Assembly: GCA_035624425.1 (NCBI GenBank)
Contig: DASPRN010000137.1
Span: forward strand, 1 to 9,397
From: AC-32 sp035624425
Lineage (GTDB): Bacteria; Actinomycetota; Thermoleophilia; Gaiellales; Gaiellaceae
Length of the DNA: 9,397 bases
Direction: 5' to 3'
The notes under the pieces were generated by a model. It made no database searches, was not told the DNA's origin, and saw only the letters and a program-made list of their open reading frames with translations. The position numbers and the translations under genes were made by a program. Shown in pieces: positions 1 through 7,855 of this stretch. Each line of letters begins with the position of its first letter. The first letter of the stretch is position 1.

Positions 1-824
1 GCCCGTTCGAGCTGCGTCACTCGACGCGCATCGCGGAGCAGCTGATCCGCCCTACCGGGATCGTCGACCCCGAGGTCGAGCTGCGCGCGACCACGAACCA
101 GATCGACGACCTCCTGAACGAGATCCGCCGCCGCGAGGAGGCCGGGGAGCGGGTACTCGTCACGACGCTGACGAAGAAGATGGCCGAGGACCTGACCGAC
201 TACCTGCTCGAGTCCGGGGTCAAGGCCCGCTACCTCCACTCCGAGATCGACACCCTCGAGCGGATCCAGATCATCCGCGAGCTGCGGCTGGGCGAGTACG
301 ACGTGCTTGTCGGCGTCAACCTCCTGCGTGAGGGGCTCGACCTGCCCGAGGTCTCGCTGGTCGCGATCCTCGACGCCGACAAGGAGGGCTTCCTGCGCGG
401 GCAGACCGCCTTGATCCAGACGATCGGCCGGGCGGCGCGCAACGTCAATGGCAAGGTGCTGATGTATGCCGACAAGCACACCGAGGCGATCAGGTACGCG
501 CTCGAGGAGACCGACCGCCGGCGCGCCAAGCAGCTCGCCTACAACGAGGAGCACGGGATCTCGCCGGAGACGATCGTCAAGGGCGTCTCCGACATCGCGG
601 AGTTCCTGGCTCTGGAGTCGCCGACGGTCCCCGGCCGGCGGCGCAAGGGCCGCAAGGAGGTCGAGGGGATGGCGCCCGCCGAGCTGGAGAAGCTCATCAT
701 CCAGCTCGAGGAGGAGATGTACGCGGCGGCCGAGGAGCTCCGCTTCGAGTACGCGGCCAAGCTGCGCGACGAGATCAAGGACCTGCGGCGCGAGCTTCAG
801 GCCGCGGCCGAGGCGCCGGCCTAG
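1..824 (+). CDS. uvrB: UvrABC system protein B (UvrB), 3' part
   Basis: This is the C-terminal 273 residues of UvrB, the damage-verifying helicase-like subunit of UvrABC nucleotide excision repair. The frame is open from base 3, so the start lies outside the window; the ATG at 180 is internal. It opens with the family stretch EQLIRPTGIVDPEVELR. Helicase domain 2 follows: LVTTLTKKMAEDLTDYL, then motif V (VNLLREGLDLPEVSLVAILD, DKEGF) and motif VI (QTIGRAARN, fragment residues about 139-147). The last 35 or so residues (from about fragment residue 227) form the acidic/basic coiled UVR domain, with LEEEM, LRFEYAAKLRDEI and LRREL, which contacts UvrC and UvrA. The C-terminus has normal family length and ends in an Ala-rich tail. 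Its partner uvrA lies downstream on the same strand at 5020. Its promoter is outside the window, so I cannot say whether it shares the SOS box of uvrA. Confidence 0.97.
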   Translation, partial: PFELRHSTRIAEQLIRPTGIVDPEVELRATTNQIDDLLNEIRRREEAGERVLVTTLTKKMAEDLTDYLLESGVKARYLHSEIDTLERIQIIRELRLGEYDVLVGVNLLREGLDLPEVSLVAILDADKEGFLRGQTALIQTIGRAARNVNGKVLMYADKHTEAIRYALEETDRRRAKQLAYNEEHGISPETIVKGVSDIAEFLALESPTVPGRRRKGRKEVEGMAPAELEKLIIQLEEEMYAAAEELRFEYAAKLRDEIKDLRRELQAAAEAPA

Positions 825-825
825 C

Positions 826-831
826 TAGGCT
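826..831 (+). promoter_or_regulatory. Possible -10 element for the GlsB-like gene
   Basis: TAGGCT fits the actinobacterial TANNNT -10 pattern and ends 8 nt before the ATG at 840, which would place transcription initiation at or within a base or two of the start codon. No Shine-Dalgarno is visible in the 15-bp gap after uvrB, which agrees with leaderless expression. I see no convincing -35. It overlaps a perfect 12-bp palindrome (819-830, GCCTAGCTAGGC) that contains the uvrB stop codon. Readthrough from uvrB with coupled translation is an equally good explanation. Confidence 0.35.
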
Positions 832-839
832 CCCGGCCG

Positions 840-1124
840 ATGGGGTTCCTCGTCTTCCTCGTCGTCGTCTTCGTCTTCGGCCTGGCCATCGGCGGGCTCG
901 CCCGGCTGGCCGTGCCCGGGCCGGATCCGATGCCGATCTGGGCGACCGCGGCGCTCGGGATCGGCGGCTCGATCATCGGTGGGGTCATCACCCGGATCCT
1001 CTTCAACACTGGCGTCAGCCTCTTCTTCGCCTTCCTTGGGGCGGTGCTGCTGCTGATCCTCTACCGCCACTTCGTCCAGCATCGGCCGCTCACGGGGCCG
1101 GGGGCGCGGCGGCCGCCTGGCTGA
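840..1124 (+). CDS. GlsB/YeaQ/YmgE family small membrane protein
   Basis: A 94-residue, very hydrophobic protein of the GlsB/YeaQ/YmgE family (older name: transglycosylase-associated protein), small inner-membrane proteins linked to general or envelope stress whose biochemical role is not established. Three membrane segments can be read: about residues 2-24, 31-54 and 58-77. Family-type features are the G-rich first helix ending in GGLARLAVPGPDPM, the central LGIGGSIIGGVITRILF, and the last helix AFLGAVLLLILYRHF followed by a short polar Pro/Arg/Gly tail. The start is the ATG 15 bp after the uvrB stop; there is no visible ribosome binding site, but a TANNNT hexamer sits just upstream. The last 35 bp overlap the 3' end of the opposing phosphoesterase gene. 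The family call is firm and the physiological role unknown. Confidence 0.85.
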   Translation: MGFLVFLVVVFVFGLAIGGLARLAVPGPDPMPIWATAALGIGGSIIGGVITRILFNTGVSLFFAFLGAVLLLILYRHFVQHRPLTGPGARRPPG

Positions 1125-1926
1125 GCGGCGTGCTCCCGCGGGGGAAGCGGCGCTCGCCGGTCAGCAGCCAGTCGTCGTCGCGCCAGACGTAAGTGTCGAC
1201 CCTCAGCCCGTCGGCGGCGGCCTCGTAGACGTGCAGGCCGCGCGCCTCGCCGAGGCGTCTGGGGCGCGGCTGGCCGAGGCCGGGTGCGATCGAGACGGTC
1301 ACGCCGGCCAGTCCGTCCCGCTCGACCTCGAAGTCGTGCCGCTCGCTGACCGCGGCCTGGTGGATGTGCCCAGCGAGGATCAGCTCCGCGCCGGCGTCCA
1401 CCAGCGCGGCCAGGATGTGCGAGCGACGGGAGACCGGCCGCTTGCGCGAGCGCCAGGGTGCTCCGATCAGGTGATGGTGGAGGGCGACGACCTTGAGTGA
1501 GCCGCCGGGCGCGTCGGCCAGCAGCTCGGCAGCACGTCGGAGCTGCGCGTCGCGGAGTGCGCCGGACTGGTGCCGCCAGGGGCGCACCGAGTTCAAGCCG
1601 ACGACATGCAGCCCGGGCGAGCGGTAGACGGGCTCGACGGTCTCCCACTGGCGCTCGAACTCGCGGAACGGGTGCGTGAAGCGCGCAGGGAAGGTGTAGG
1701 CGATGTCGTGGTTGCCTGGGACGACGAGCAGCGGCCGCCCCAGGCGGCGGAGGAACGCCGCCGCGCGCTCGTGCTCGGCCCTGCGCCCGCGGTGGGCGAG
1801 GTCGCCGGTGACCGCGATCAGCTCAGGGGAAACCCGTTCGACGAGAGCCTCCAGACTGCTCTCGACGGCCGCCTCCTCGACGCTTCCGGCGTGCAGGTCG
1901 GAGATGTGGAGGAGCCGTGTTGGCAA
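1090..1926 (-). CDS. Calcineurin-like metallophosphoesterase
   Basis: A 278-residue soluble phosphoesterase of the calcineurin-like superfamily (Icc/CpdA-type layout). All five metal-binding blocks are present in order: SDLH (D10, H12), GDL (D42), GNHD (N72, H73), the HHH cluster at 150-152, and GHIH (H187, H189). The family hydrolyses phosphomonoesters or phosphodiesters, including cyclic nucleotides in some members, at a two-metal centre; the substrate here cannot be read from sequence. No signal peptide or TM segment is visible, so it is probably cytoplasmic. The start is TTG: the only start-type codon between the in-frame TAG at 1939-1941 and the SDLH motif that gives the usual short N-terminus. 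No Shine-Dalgarno is seen, but TAGCCT lies 9 nt upstream. The Ala/Pro-rich C-terminus overlaps the GlsB-like gene tail to tail by 35 bp. It is divergent from the 79-aa gene at 1955. Confidence 0.92.
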   Translation of the reverse strand: MPTRLLHISDLHAGSVEEAAVESSLEALVERVSPELIAVTGDLAHRGRRAEHERAAAFLRRLGRPLLVVPGNHDIAYTFPARFTHPFREFERQWETVEPVYRSPGLHVVGLNSVRPWRHQSGALRDAQLRRAAELLADAPGGSLKVVALHHHLIGAPWRSRKRPVSRRSHILAALVDAGAELILAGHIHQAAVSERHDFEVERDGLAGVTVSIAPGLGQPRPRRLGEARGLHVYEAAADGLRVDTYVWRDDDWLLTGERRFPRGSTPLSQAAAAPPAP

Positions 1927-1947
1927 CGCCGAAGCAGGCTATACACT
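1920..1947 (+). promoter_or_regulatory. Sigma-70-like promoter for the 79-aa gene, likely leaderless
   Basis: TTGGCA (1920-1925, five of six matches to TTGACA) is followed after 16 nt by TACACT (1942-1947, TANNNT). Only 7 nt separate this -10 from the ATG at 1955, so transcription would begin at or next to the start codon. There is no Shine-Dalgarno in the interval, as expected for a leaderless mRNA. The -35 hexamer overlaps the start codon of the divergent phosphoesterase, so RNA polymerase bound here should occlude the neighbour's initiation region. Confidence 0.6.
1936..1941 (-). promoter_or_regulatory. Possible -10 element for the phosphoesterase gene
   Basis: Read on the minus strand this is TAGCCT, a TANNNT hexamer that ends 9 nt before the TTG start at 1926. 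It abuts, without a spacer, the plus-strand -10 candidate of the divergent gene. The same bases include the TAG that closes the upstream frame. No good -35 is seen: the best hexamer at a 16-nt spacer (1958-1963) matches the consensus at only three positions. This is a pattern match, not proof. Confidence 0.4.
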
Positions 1948-1954
1948 GAATTCA

Positions 1955-2194
1955 ATGGCGGAAGAACCCACCGAGATCTTCGATGACCTCTACCTCGGCC
2001 TCCGGGCGGGCGGCGCGCTGCGCAAGCGGCGCCGCGGCGAGCCGCTGACGACCGAGGAGCAGGAGGCGCTCGGGCGCTGGCAGCGGCTGTCGGCGGTTCG
2101 CAAGGCCTTCGCGATCGGCGCCTTCTCGCTGGGGACCTTCGGCCTCGGCTTCACGTTGGGCGGCCTCATCTTCGGCCGCTGGCGAAAGGCCTGA
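1955..2194 (+). CDS. Hypothetical 79-aa protein with one membrane helix
   Basis: I do not recognise a family. The product has an acidic N-terminus (AEEPTEIFDDLY), a basic cluster (ALRKRRRGEP, residues 21-30), a polar stretch (LTTEEQEALGRWQRL), then a Gly/Phe/Leu-rich hydrophobic segment at about 50-73, and a short basic end, GRWRKA. This suggests a single-span membrane protein with the N-terminus in the cytoplasm and a positively charged anchor on each side of the helix, but orientation is inference. The ATG at 1955 is chosen because a good promoter ends 7 nt before it; the frame stays open upstream only as antisense of the phosphoesterase gene. It is divergent from the phosphoesterase and lies 160 bp before the ABC operon, and its last codons are part of a direct repeat copied 110 bp downstream. 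Confidence 0.65.
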   Translation: MAEEPTEIFDDLYLGLRAGGALRKRRRGEPLTTEEQEALGRWQRLSAVRKAFAIGAFSLGTFGLGFTLGGLIFGRWRKA

Positions 2195-2207
2195 GGCGCG
2201 GCCCAAC
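2161..2207 (+). repeat. Imperfect 47-bp direct repeat, copy 1
   Basis: This copy covers the last codons of the 79-aa gene (GLIFGRWRKA and stop) plus 13 bp. It matches 2271-2317 at 40 of 47 positions by direct reading, with an exact 110-bp offset and no gaps. Because 110 is not a multiple of three, the second copy lies in a different frame from the first. Confidence 0.8.
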
Positions 2208-2212
2208 CAAAC

Positions 2213-2239
2213 GGTCGCGCCGGCAAAGCCGGCCCGACC
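2213..2239. repeat. Hairpin 1 of a tandem hairpin element
   Basis: Twelve-base arms (2213-2224 and 2228-2239) pair with a single mismatch around an AAA loop; the core is GCCGGC-AAA-GCCGGC. It is preceded by CAAACGG at 2208-2214, a heptamer repeated before hairpin 2. There is no T-tract after it, so a classical intrinsic terminator is not supported. A REP-like dispersed palindrome or an RNA processing/stability element between two transcription units is more likely. Confidence 0.7.
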
Positions 2240-2246
2240 TCTCAAA

Positions 2247-2266
2247 CGGCATCGCAAGCGATGCCG
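2247..2266. repeat. Hairpin 2 of a tandem hairpin element
   Basis: A perfect inverted repeat with nine-base arms (2247-2255 and 2258-2266) around an AA centre. It is preceded by CAAACGG at 2243-2249, exactly 35 bp after the same heptamer of hairpin 1, so the two hairpins look like two units of one composite element. Confidence 0.75.
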
Positions 2267-2270
2267 AGGG

Positions 2271-2317
2271 CGGGCTGATCTTCGGCCGCTGGCGCAAGGC
2301 CTGGAGCCCGGCGCAAC
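2271..2317 (+). repeat. Imperfect 47-bp direct repeat, copy 2
   Basis: A non-coding copy of the 3' end of the 79-aa gene. Its TGA has become TGG, so in its own frame it no longer stops where copy 1 does. It lies just upstream of the PH-like gene at 2355, and the two hairpins at 2213-2266 are trapped between the copies. It looks like an old local duplication, or the border of an inserted element. Confidence 0.75.
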
Positions 2318-2354
2318 CGGCAGGACTGGCCACGGCGGCGCAGAAGCCTCCGGC

Positions 2355-2780
2355 GTGCTTGCGTCCCCTGAGGAGCAGGTCTGTTTCGACGCGCGCCGCC
2401 ACGGCGTCGTGCTCGCGCGTCCCTTCACGGAGGCGCTCGTCCTCGCCGGGGCCGGCGGGATCCTCGTGGCGCAGCCCTGGCCGCTCCTGCTTCCCGGCGC
2501 GGCCCTCGTCATCGTGGGTGCGCTGCTGGCGCTCCGCGCCGTCTGGCGCTGGGAGCGGACGCATCTGGTGGTCACGACCGAGAAGCTGTTCGTCGCCGAG
2601 GGGACAGTGCGGCGGCGCGCCTCGGCGGTGCGGCTGCGCTCCGTCGAGAAGCTGGAGCTCGAGCAAAGCCTGGCCGGGCGGGTGCTGGGGTACGGCACCC
2701 TGGTCGCAGGACCCCTCGAGATCGACCACGTCCCTGAACCGCGGAACGTGTACCGGCTAGTCGAGCGCCTGGCCGGGTAG
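2355..2780 (+). CDS. PH-like domain membrane protein
   Basis: A 141-residue membrane protein. Two hydrophobic segments (about residues 22-40 and 44-62) form a helical hairpin, followed by a cytoplasmic beta-rich module at about 66-135. The pattern there, WERTHLVVTTEKLFVAEGTVRRRASAVRLRSVEKLELEQSLAGRVLGYGTL, is characteristic of bacterial PH-like (bPH2/DUF304) domains such as YdbS/YdbT. The family has no known enzymatic activity and is generally thought to act as a membrane-associated scaffold. GTG at 2355 is the only ATG/GTG start in frame in the upstream region I checked. No strong Shine-Dalgarno is visible. The stop codon shares its G with the GTG of the ABC ATPase gene (TAGTG), which indicates translational coupling, so this is probably the first gene of a three-gene export operon. 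It could be an accessory subunit of that transporter, which is inference from position only. Confidence 0.82.
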   Translation: MLASPEEQVCFDARRHGVVLARPFTEALVLAGAGGILVAQPWPLLLPGAALVIVGALLALRAVWRWERTHLVVTTEKLFVAEGTVRRRASAVRLRSVEKLELEQSLAGRVLGYGTLVAGPLEIDHVPEPRNVYRLVERLAG

Positions 2781-3676
2781 TGCCCGACGCGCCGCCGGTC
2801 GAGGTACGTGGGCTGACGAAGCGCTACGGCTCGACGGTCGCCGTCGAGGAGCTGAGCTTCGCGATCCCTGCGGGACGGATCACGGGCTTTCTCGGCCCGA
2901 ACGGGGCGGGCAAGACGACGACGCTGCGGGCGCTCCTCGGGCTCGTGCACCCGAGCTCGGGCGAGGCGCTCGTCATGGGGAGCAGGTACGCGCGGCTGCG
3001 CGACCCGATCGGCACCGTCGGTTCGGTGCTCGAGGCCCAGGGGTACCATCCGGGCCGCTCGGGCCGGAACCACCTGCGGGTGCTCGCCGTGGCCGCGGGG
3101 ATCTCGGTGGCTCGCGTCGACGAGGTGCTCGCCGAGGTCGAGCTGGAGCGGGTGGGCCGGCGTCGGATCGGCGGCTACTCGCTCGGGATGCGTCAGCGGC
3201 TGGGTGTCGCGGCGGCGCTCATGGGGAGGCCGTCGCTGCTCGTGCTCGACGAGCCCGCGAACGGCCTGGACCCGGAAGGAATCCGTTGGCTCAGGACGTT
3301 TCTGCTGTCGTTTGCGAGGAGCGGAGGCACCGTCTTCATCTCCAGCCACGTGCTCGCCGAGGTGGCGCAGCTCGCCGACGAGGTGGTGATCATCCACCGC
3401 GGGCGTCTGGTCGCGCACGAGCCGCTGGCGGCGCTGACGGCGCGGGCCGCCGGCGGGACGGTTGTCCGGTCGCCCGACGCCGAGCGTCTGCGGGCGCGCT
3501 TGGCCGAGGCGGGCGTCGAGGCGGTCGAGGTCGACGGCCAGCTGCGTGTCGGAGCTCCGGCCGAGCGCGTCGGCGAGATCGCGGCCGCCGCCGGTGTCGT
3601 CCTGCACGAGCTGCGGCCGCAGACCGCGACGCTCGAAGAGGTCTTTCTCGAGTTGACCGCCGGGGAGTCGCAGTGA
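2780..3676 (+). CDS. ABC transporter ATP-binding protein (DrrA/CcmA-like)
   Basis: A 298-residue ATPase subunit of an ABC-2 type exporter. The family start VRGLTKRYGSTVAVEELSFAIPAGRITGFLGPNGAGKTT carries Walker A with K45. The ABC signature reads YSLGMRQRLGVAAAL (S134-M137 core), with the usual SGGM replaced by SLGM as in many drug/lantibiotic-type exporters. Walker B is LLVLDEPANGLDPEG with D157 and catalytic E158, and the switch histidine is H190 in ISSHVL. After about residue 215 comes a C-terminal regulatory extension ending in ATLEEVFLELT, the typical end of this family. GTG at 2780 overlaps the preceding stop by one base, and the 3' end overlaps the permease start (GTGA), so the three genes should be co-translated. 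Two ATPases are needed per transporter, so a homodimer with the permease is expected. The substrate is unknown: drug, lipid or peptide are all possible. Confidence 0.95.
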   Translation: MPDAPPVEVRGLTKRYGSTVAVEELSFAIPAGRITGFLGPNGAGKTTTLRALLGLVHPSSGEALVMGSRYARLRDPIGTVGSVLEAQGYHPGRSGRNHLRVLAVAAGISVARVDEVLAEVELERVGRRRIGGYSLGMRQRLGVAAALMGRPSLLVLDEPANGLDPEGIRWLRTFLLSFARSGGTVFISSHVLAEVAQLADEVVIIHRGRLVAHEPLAALTARAAGGTVVRSPDAERLRARLAEAGVEAVEVDGQLRVGAPAERVGEIAAAAGVVLHELRPQTATLEEVFLELTAGESQ

Positions 3677-4407
3677 TCCGCCTCGTCCGCTCGGAGCTGC
3701 TCAAGCTGCGCACGACGAGGCTCCTGCTCTGGATCGGGCTTCTCATCCTGGCCCTGGCGGTGCTCGTGATCTCGCTCAACATCGGCCAGGACTCGATCTC
3801 ACACCTCGAGGAGCCGAGCGCGCAGCACGGCGTCGTCTCGTTCGCCGCCATCTCCGCGCTGGTCGCGCTGATCGTCGGGATTCTCGATTCGGCAGGCGAG
3901 TACGCGCACGGCACCGCTACGCAGACGTTCCTCGTCGCGCCTCTCCGTGAGCGGGTCGTTGCGGCGAAGGCTCTGGCAGTGGCGCTGACCGGGTTGAGCC
4001 TTGGCGTGTTCGCGGCCGCGGTCACGTGGGGGATGGCCGCCCTCTGGCTGCTCGGGCGCTCGGTTCCGGTGCACCTGGTCTCGCGGGGCATGCTCGACCT
4101 GTTCCTGGGGGTGCTCGCCGCGGCGGCTATCGCGGGAGCGATCGGCGTCGGCTTTGGCTCGCTCGTTCGCCGCCAGACCGCTGCGATCGTGGTCGCGCTG
4201 ATCTGGTTGCTGGTCGGCGAGCCGCTCCTGTCCGTCGCCTCGCTCCAGCAGTACGGCCCGGCACATGCGATCGCCGCGGTGGTGAACGCTGGAAGCCGGA
4301 GCAGCGAACTGCTCGCCTTTGGGCCGGGTCTGGCGTTGTCTCTGGCATACGCGGCGGTCTTCTGCGTCCTCGGCGCCGCGGCAGAGAAACGCTCCGACGT
4401 CACCTGA
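3673..4407 (+). CDS. ABC-2 type transporter permease
   Basis: A 244-residue integral membrane protein. The N-terminus MIRLVRSELLKLRTTRLLLW is the classic opening of ABC-2 permeases: an amphipathic interfacial segment, then TM1. Hydrophobic stretches at about 16-36, 53-71, 97-126, 141-164, 168-190 and 216-236 give about six helices. The loop motif GEYAHGTATQTFLVAPLRERVVAAKA (about 75-100) corresponds to the conserved E-Y-x-x-G-T ... L-P-x-x-R segment of the family. GTG at 3673 is chosen because GTGA overlaps the ATPase stop and GGGGAG lies 5 nt upstream; the frame also stays open further upstream, but only as a shadow of the ATPase gene. It forms the channel half of an exporter with the preceding ATPase. 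The substrate cannot be deduced, and no immunity or biosynthetic gene sits beside it to suggest one. Confidence 0.92.
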   Translation: MIRLVRSELLKLRTTRLLLWIGLLILALAVLVISLNIGQDSISHLEEPSAQHGVVSFAAISALVALIVGILDSAGEYAHGTATQTFLVAPLRERVVAAKALAVALTGLSLGVFAAAVTWGMAALWLLGRSVPVHLVSRGMLDLFLGVLAAAAIAGAIGVGFGSLVRRQTAAIVVALIWLLVGEPLLSVASLQQYGPAHAIAAVVNAGSRSSELLAFGPGLALSLAYAAVFCVLGAAAEKRSDVT

Positions 4408-4408
4408 G

Positions 4409-4432
4409 CCCGCCAGGGGCTGTCCCTGCGGG
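4409..4432. terminator. Hairpin after the ABC operon: weak terminator or REP-like palindrome
   Basis: Two bases after the permease stop, CCCGC and AGGG (4409-4418, one bulged C) pair with CCCT and GCGGG (4424-4432) around the loop GCTGT. No run of T follows, only TT and later TTT, so termination efficiency is doubtful. A competing stem is possible: CCGCCA (4410-4415) with TGGCGG (4434-4439). The position just upstream of a RAYT gene makes a REP-type palindrome an alternative. Confidence 0.4.
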
Positions 4433-4524
4433 TTGGCGGTTTCGGACACGGCAGGTGTGACGAAAGCGTGACGGTTTGTGCACGGGGTGTCGCGCCTGGA
4501 CGTGGCGTTCACGAAAGCCGCGGC

Positions 4525-4530
4525 TAGGGT
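4525..4530 (+). promoter_or_regulatory. Possible -10 element for the RAYT transposase
   Basis: TAGGGT (TANNNT) in the context CGGCTAGGGT ends 8 nt before the TTG start at 4539, the same geometry as at 826, 1936 and 1942, and it shares the CGGCTAG context with the uvrA -10 (5001-5007). No clear -35 is present. Confidence 0.35.
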
Positions 4531-4538
4531 CGTCCAGG

Positions 4539-4958
4539 TTGAGGCGTCCGAGGAACACCCTGCCGCCTGAAGGCATCTACCACGTGACCACGCGGGGCGT
4601 CGCGAAGACCGCCACCTTCCTGGCGCCCGCCGAGTACCGCCTCTTCCTCAGCCTGTTCGCTCAGGCCGTCGAGCGGCACGACTGGCGCGTCCACACCTTC
4701 TGCCTGATGCCGAACCACTACCACCTGGTCGTCGAGACCCAGCTCTGGCGCCTCTCCGACGGCATGCACCGCCTCAACGGCGTCTACGCGCAAGCCTTCA
4801 ACCGCCGCCACAAGCGCTGGGGCCATCTCTTCGGCGAGCGCTTCGCCTCCTGGGTCGTCGAGGACGACGACCACCTAGCGGACACGATCGAGTACGTCCT
4901 CCAGAACCCGGTCCGGGCCGGCCTGGTCAACAGAGCGGAAGACTGGCCCTGGTCGGGC
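4539..4958 (+). pseudogene. REP-associated tyrosine transposase (RAYT, Y1_Tnp), without its own stop codon
   Basis: The first 140 codons encode a complete-looking Y1/HUH single-strand transposase of the RAYT (IS200-like, REP-associated) class. It opens with RRPRNTLPPEGIYHVTTRGV; the HUH metal site is in LMPNHYHLVV (H60, H62); then come NRRHKRWGHLFGERF and the helix with the nucleophile, IEYVLQNPVRAGLV (Y119), ending in EDWPWS. Such proteins nick and join ssDNA at REP palindromes and are usually domesticated single-copy genes. TTG at 4539 gives the family N-terminus; TTG 4476 is an upstream alternative. After WPWS the frame meets no stop for almost 3 kb, running antisense-free but out of frame through uvrA to 7904. 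Frame +1 would stop at 5005-5007 and frame +2 at 5102-5104. Either the 3' end was lost or frameshifted, or the gene is dead. The catalytic residues are intact. I give the recognisable domain as the extent. Confidence 0.75.
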
Positions 4959-4973
4959 CGCCGGGGCAGCAAA

Positions 4974-4989
4974 GCGAACGCTTGTTCGC
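4974..4989. promoter_or_regulatory. LexA-binding SOS box upstream of uvrA
   Basis: GCGAAC-GCTT-GTTCGC is a perfect inverted repeat with 6-bp arms. It contains GAAC-N4-GTTC, the core of the Gram-positive/actinobacterial LexA (DinR) operator. The right half-site (4982-4987) coincides with the -35 hexamer of the uvrA promoter, so LexA binding would directly block RNA polymerase. uvrA is a classic SOS gene, which makes position and identity mutually supportive. Confidence 0.88.
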
Positions 4990-5010
4990 ATCCTCCGACC
5001 CGGCTAGACT
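4982..5010 (+). promoter_or_regulatory. uvrA promoter (-35 TTGTTC, -10 TAGACT)
   Basis: TTGTTC (4982-4987) and TAGACT (5005-5010) are separated by 17 nt, the optimal sigma-70 spacing. The ATG of uvrA begins 9 nt after the -10, leaving a leader of perhaps 0-3 nt and no room for a Shine-Dalgarno, so the mRNA is expected to be (nearly) leaderless. The -35 lies inside the SOS box. Confidence 0.75.
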
Positions 5011-5019
5011 GGGCTGGTT

Positions 5020-7854
<2,835 letters not shown>

Positions 7855-7855
7855 C

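Noticed and set aside
819..830. Perfect 12-bp palindrome GCCTAGCTAGGC as an operator
   Set aside because: It consists mainly of the uvrB stop codon context; without a second copy or conservation it is not more than a coincidence worth noting beside the -10 candidate.
2213..2239. Classical rho-independent terminator
   Set aside because: The stem is strong, but there is no T-rich tract after either arm on either strand.
2213..2266. A two-unit CRISPR-like or phase-variable repeat array
   Set aside because: There are only two unequal hairpins sharing a heptamer, with no regular repeat-spacer pattern.
1952..3607. 551-codon minus-strand open frame across the 79-aa gene, the hairpin element, the PH-like gene and most of the ABC ATPase
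   Set aside because: It is antisense to recognised genes, with Arg/Pro/Gln/Asp-rich composition and no domain pattern; GC-rich genes commonly leave such shadows open.
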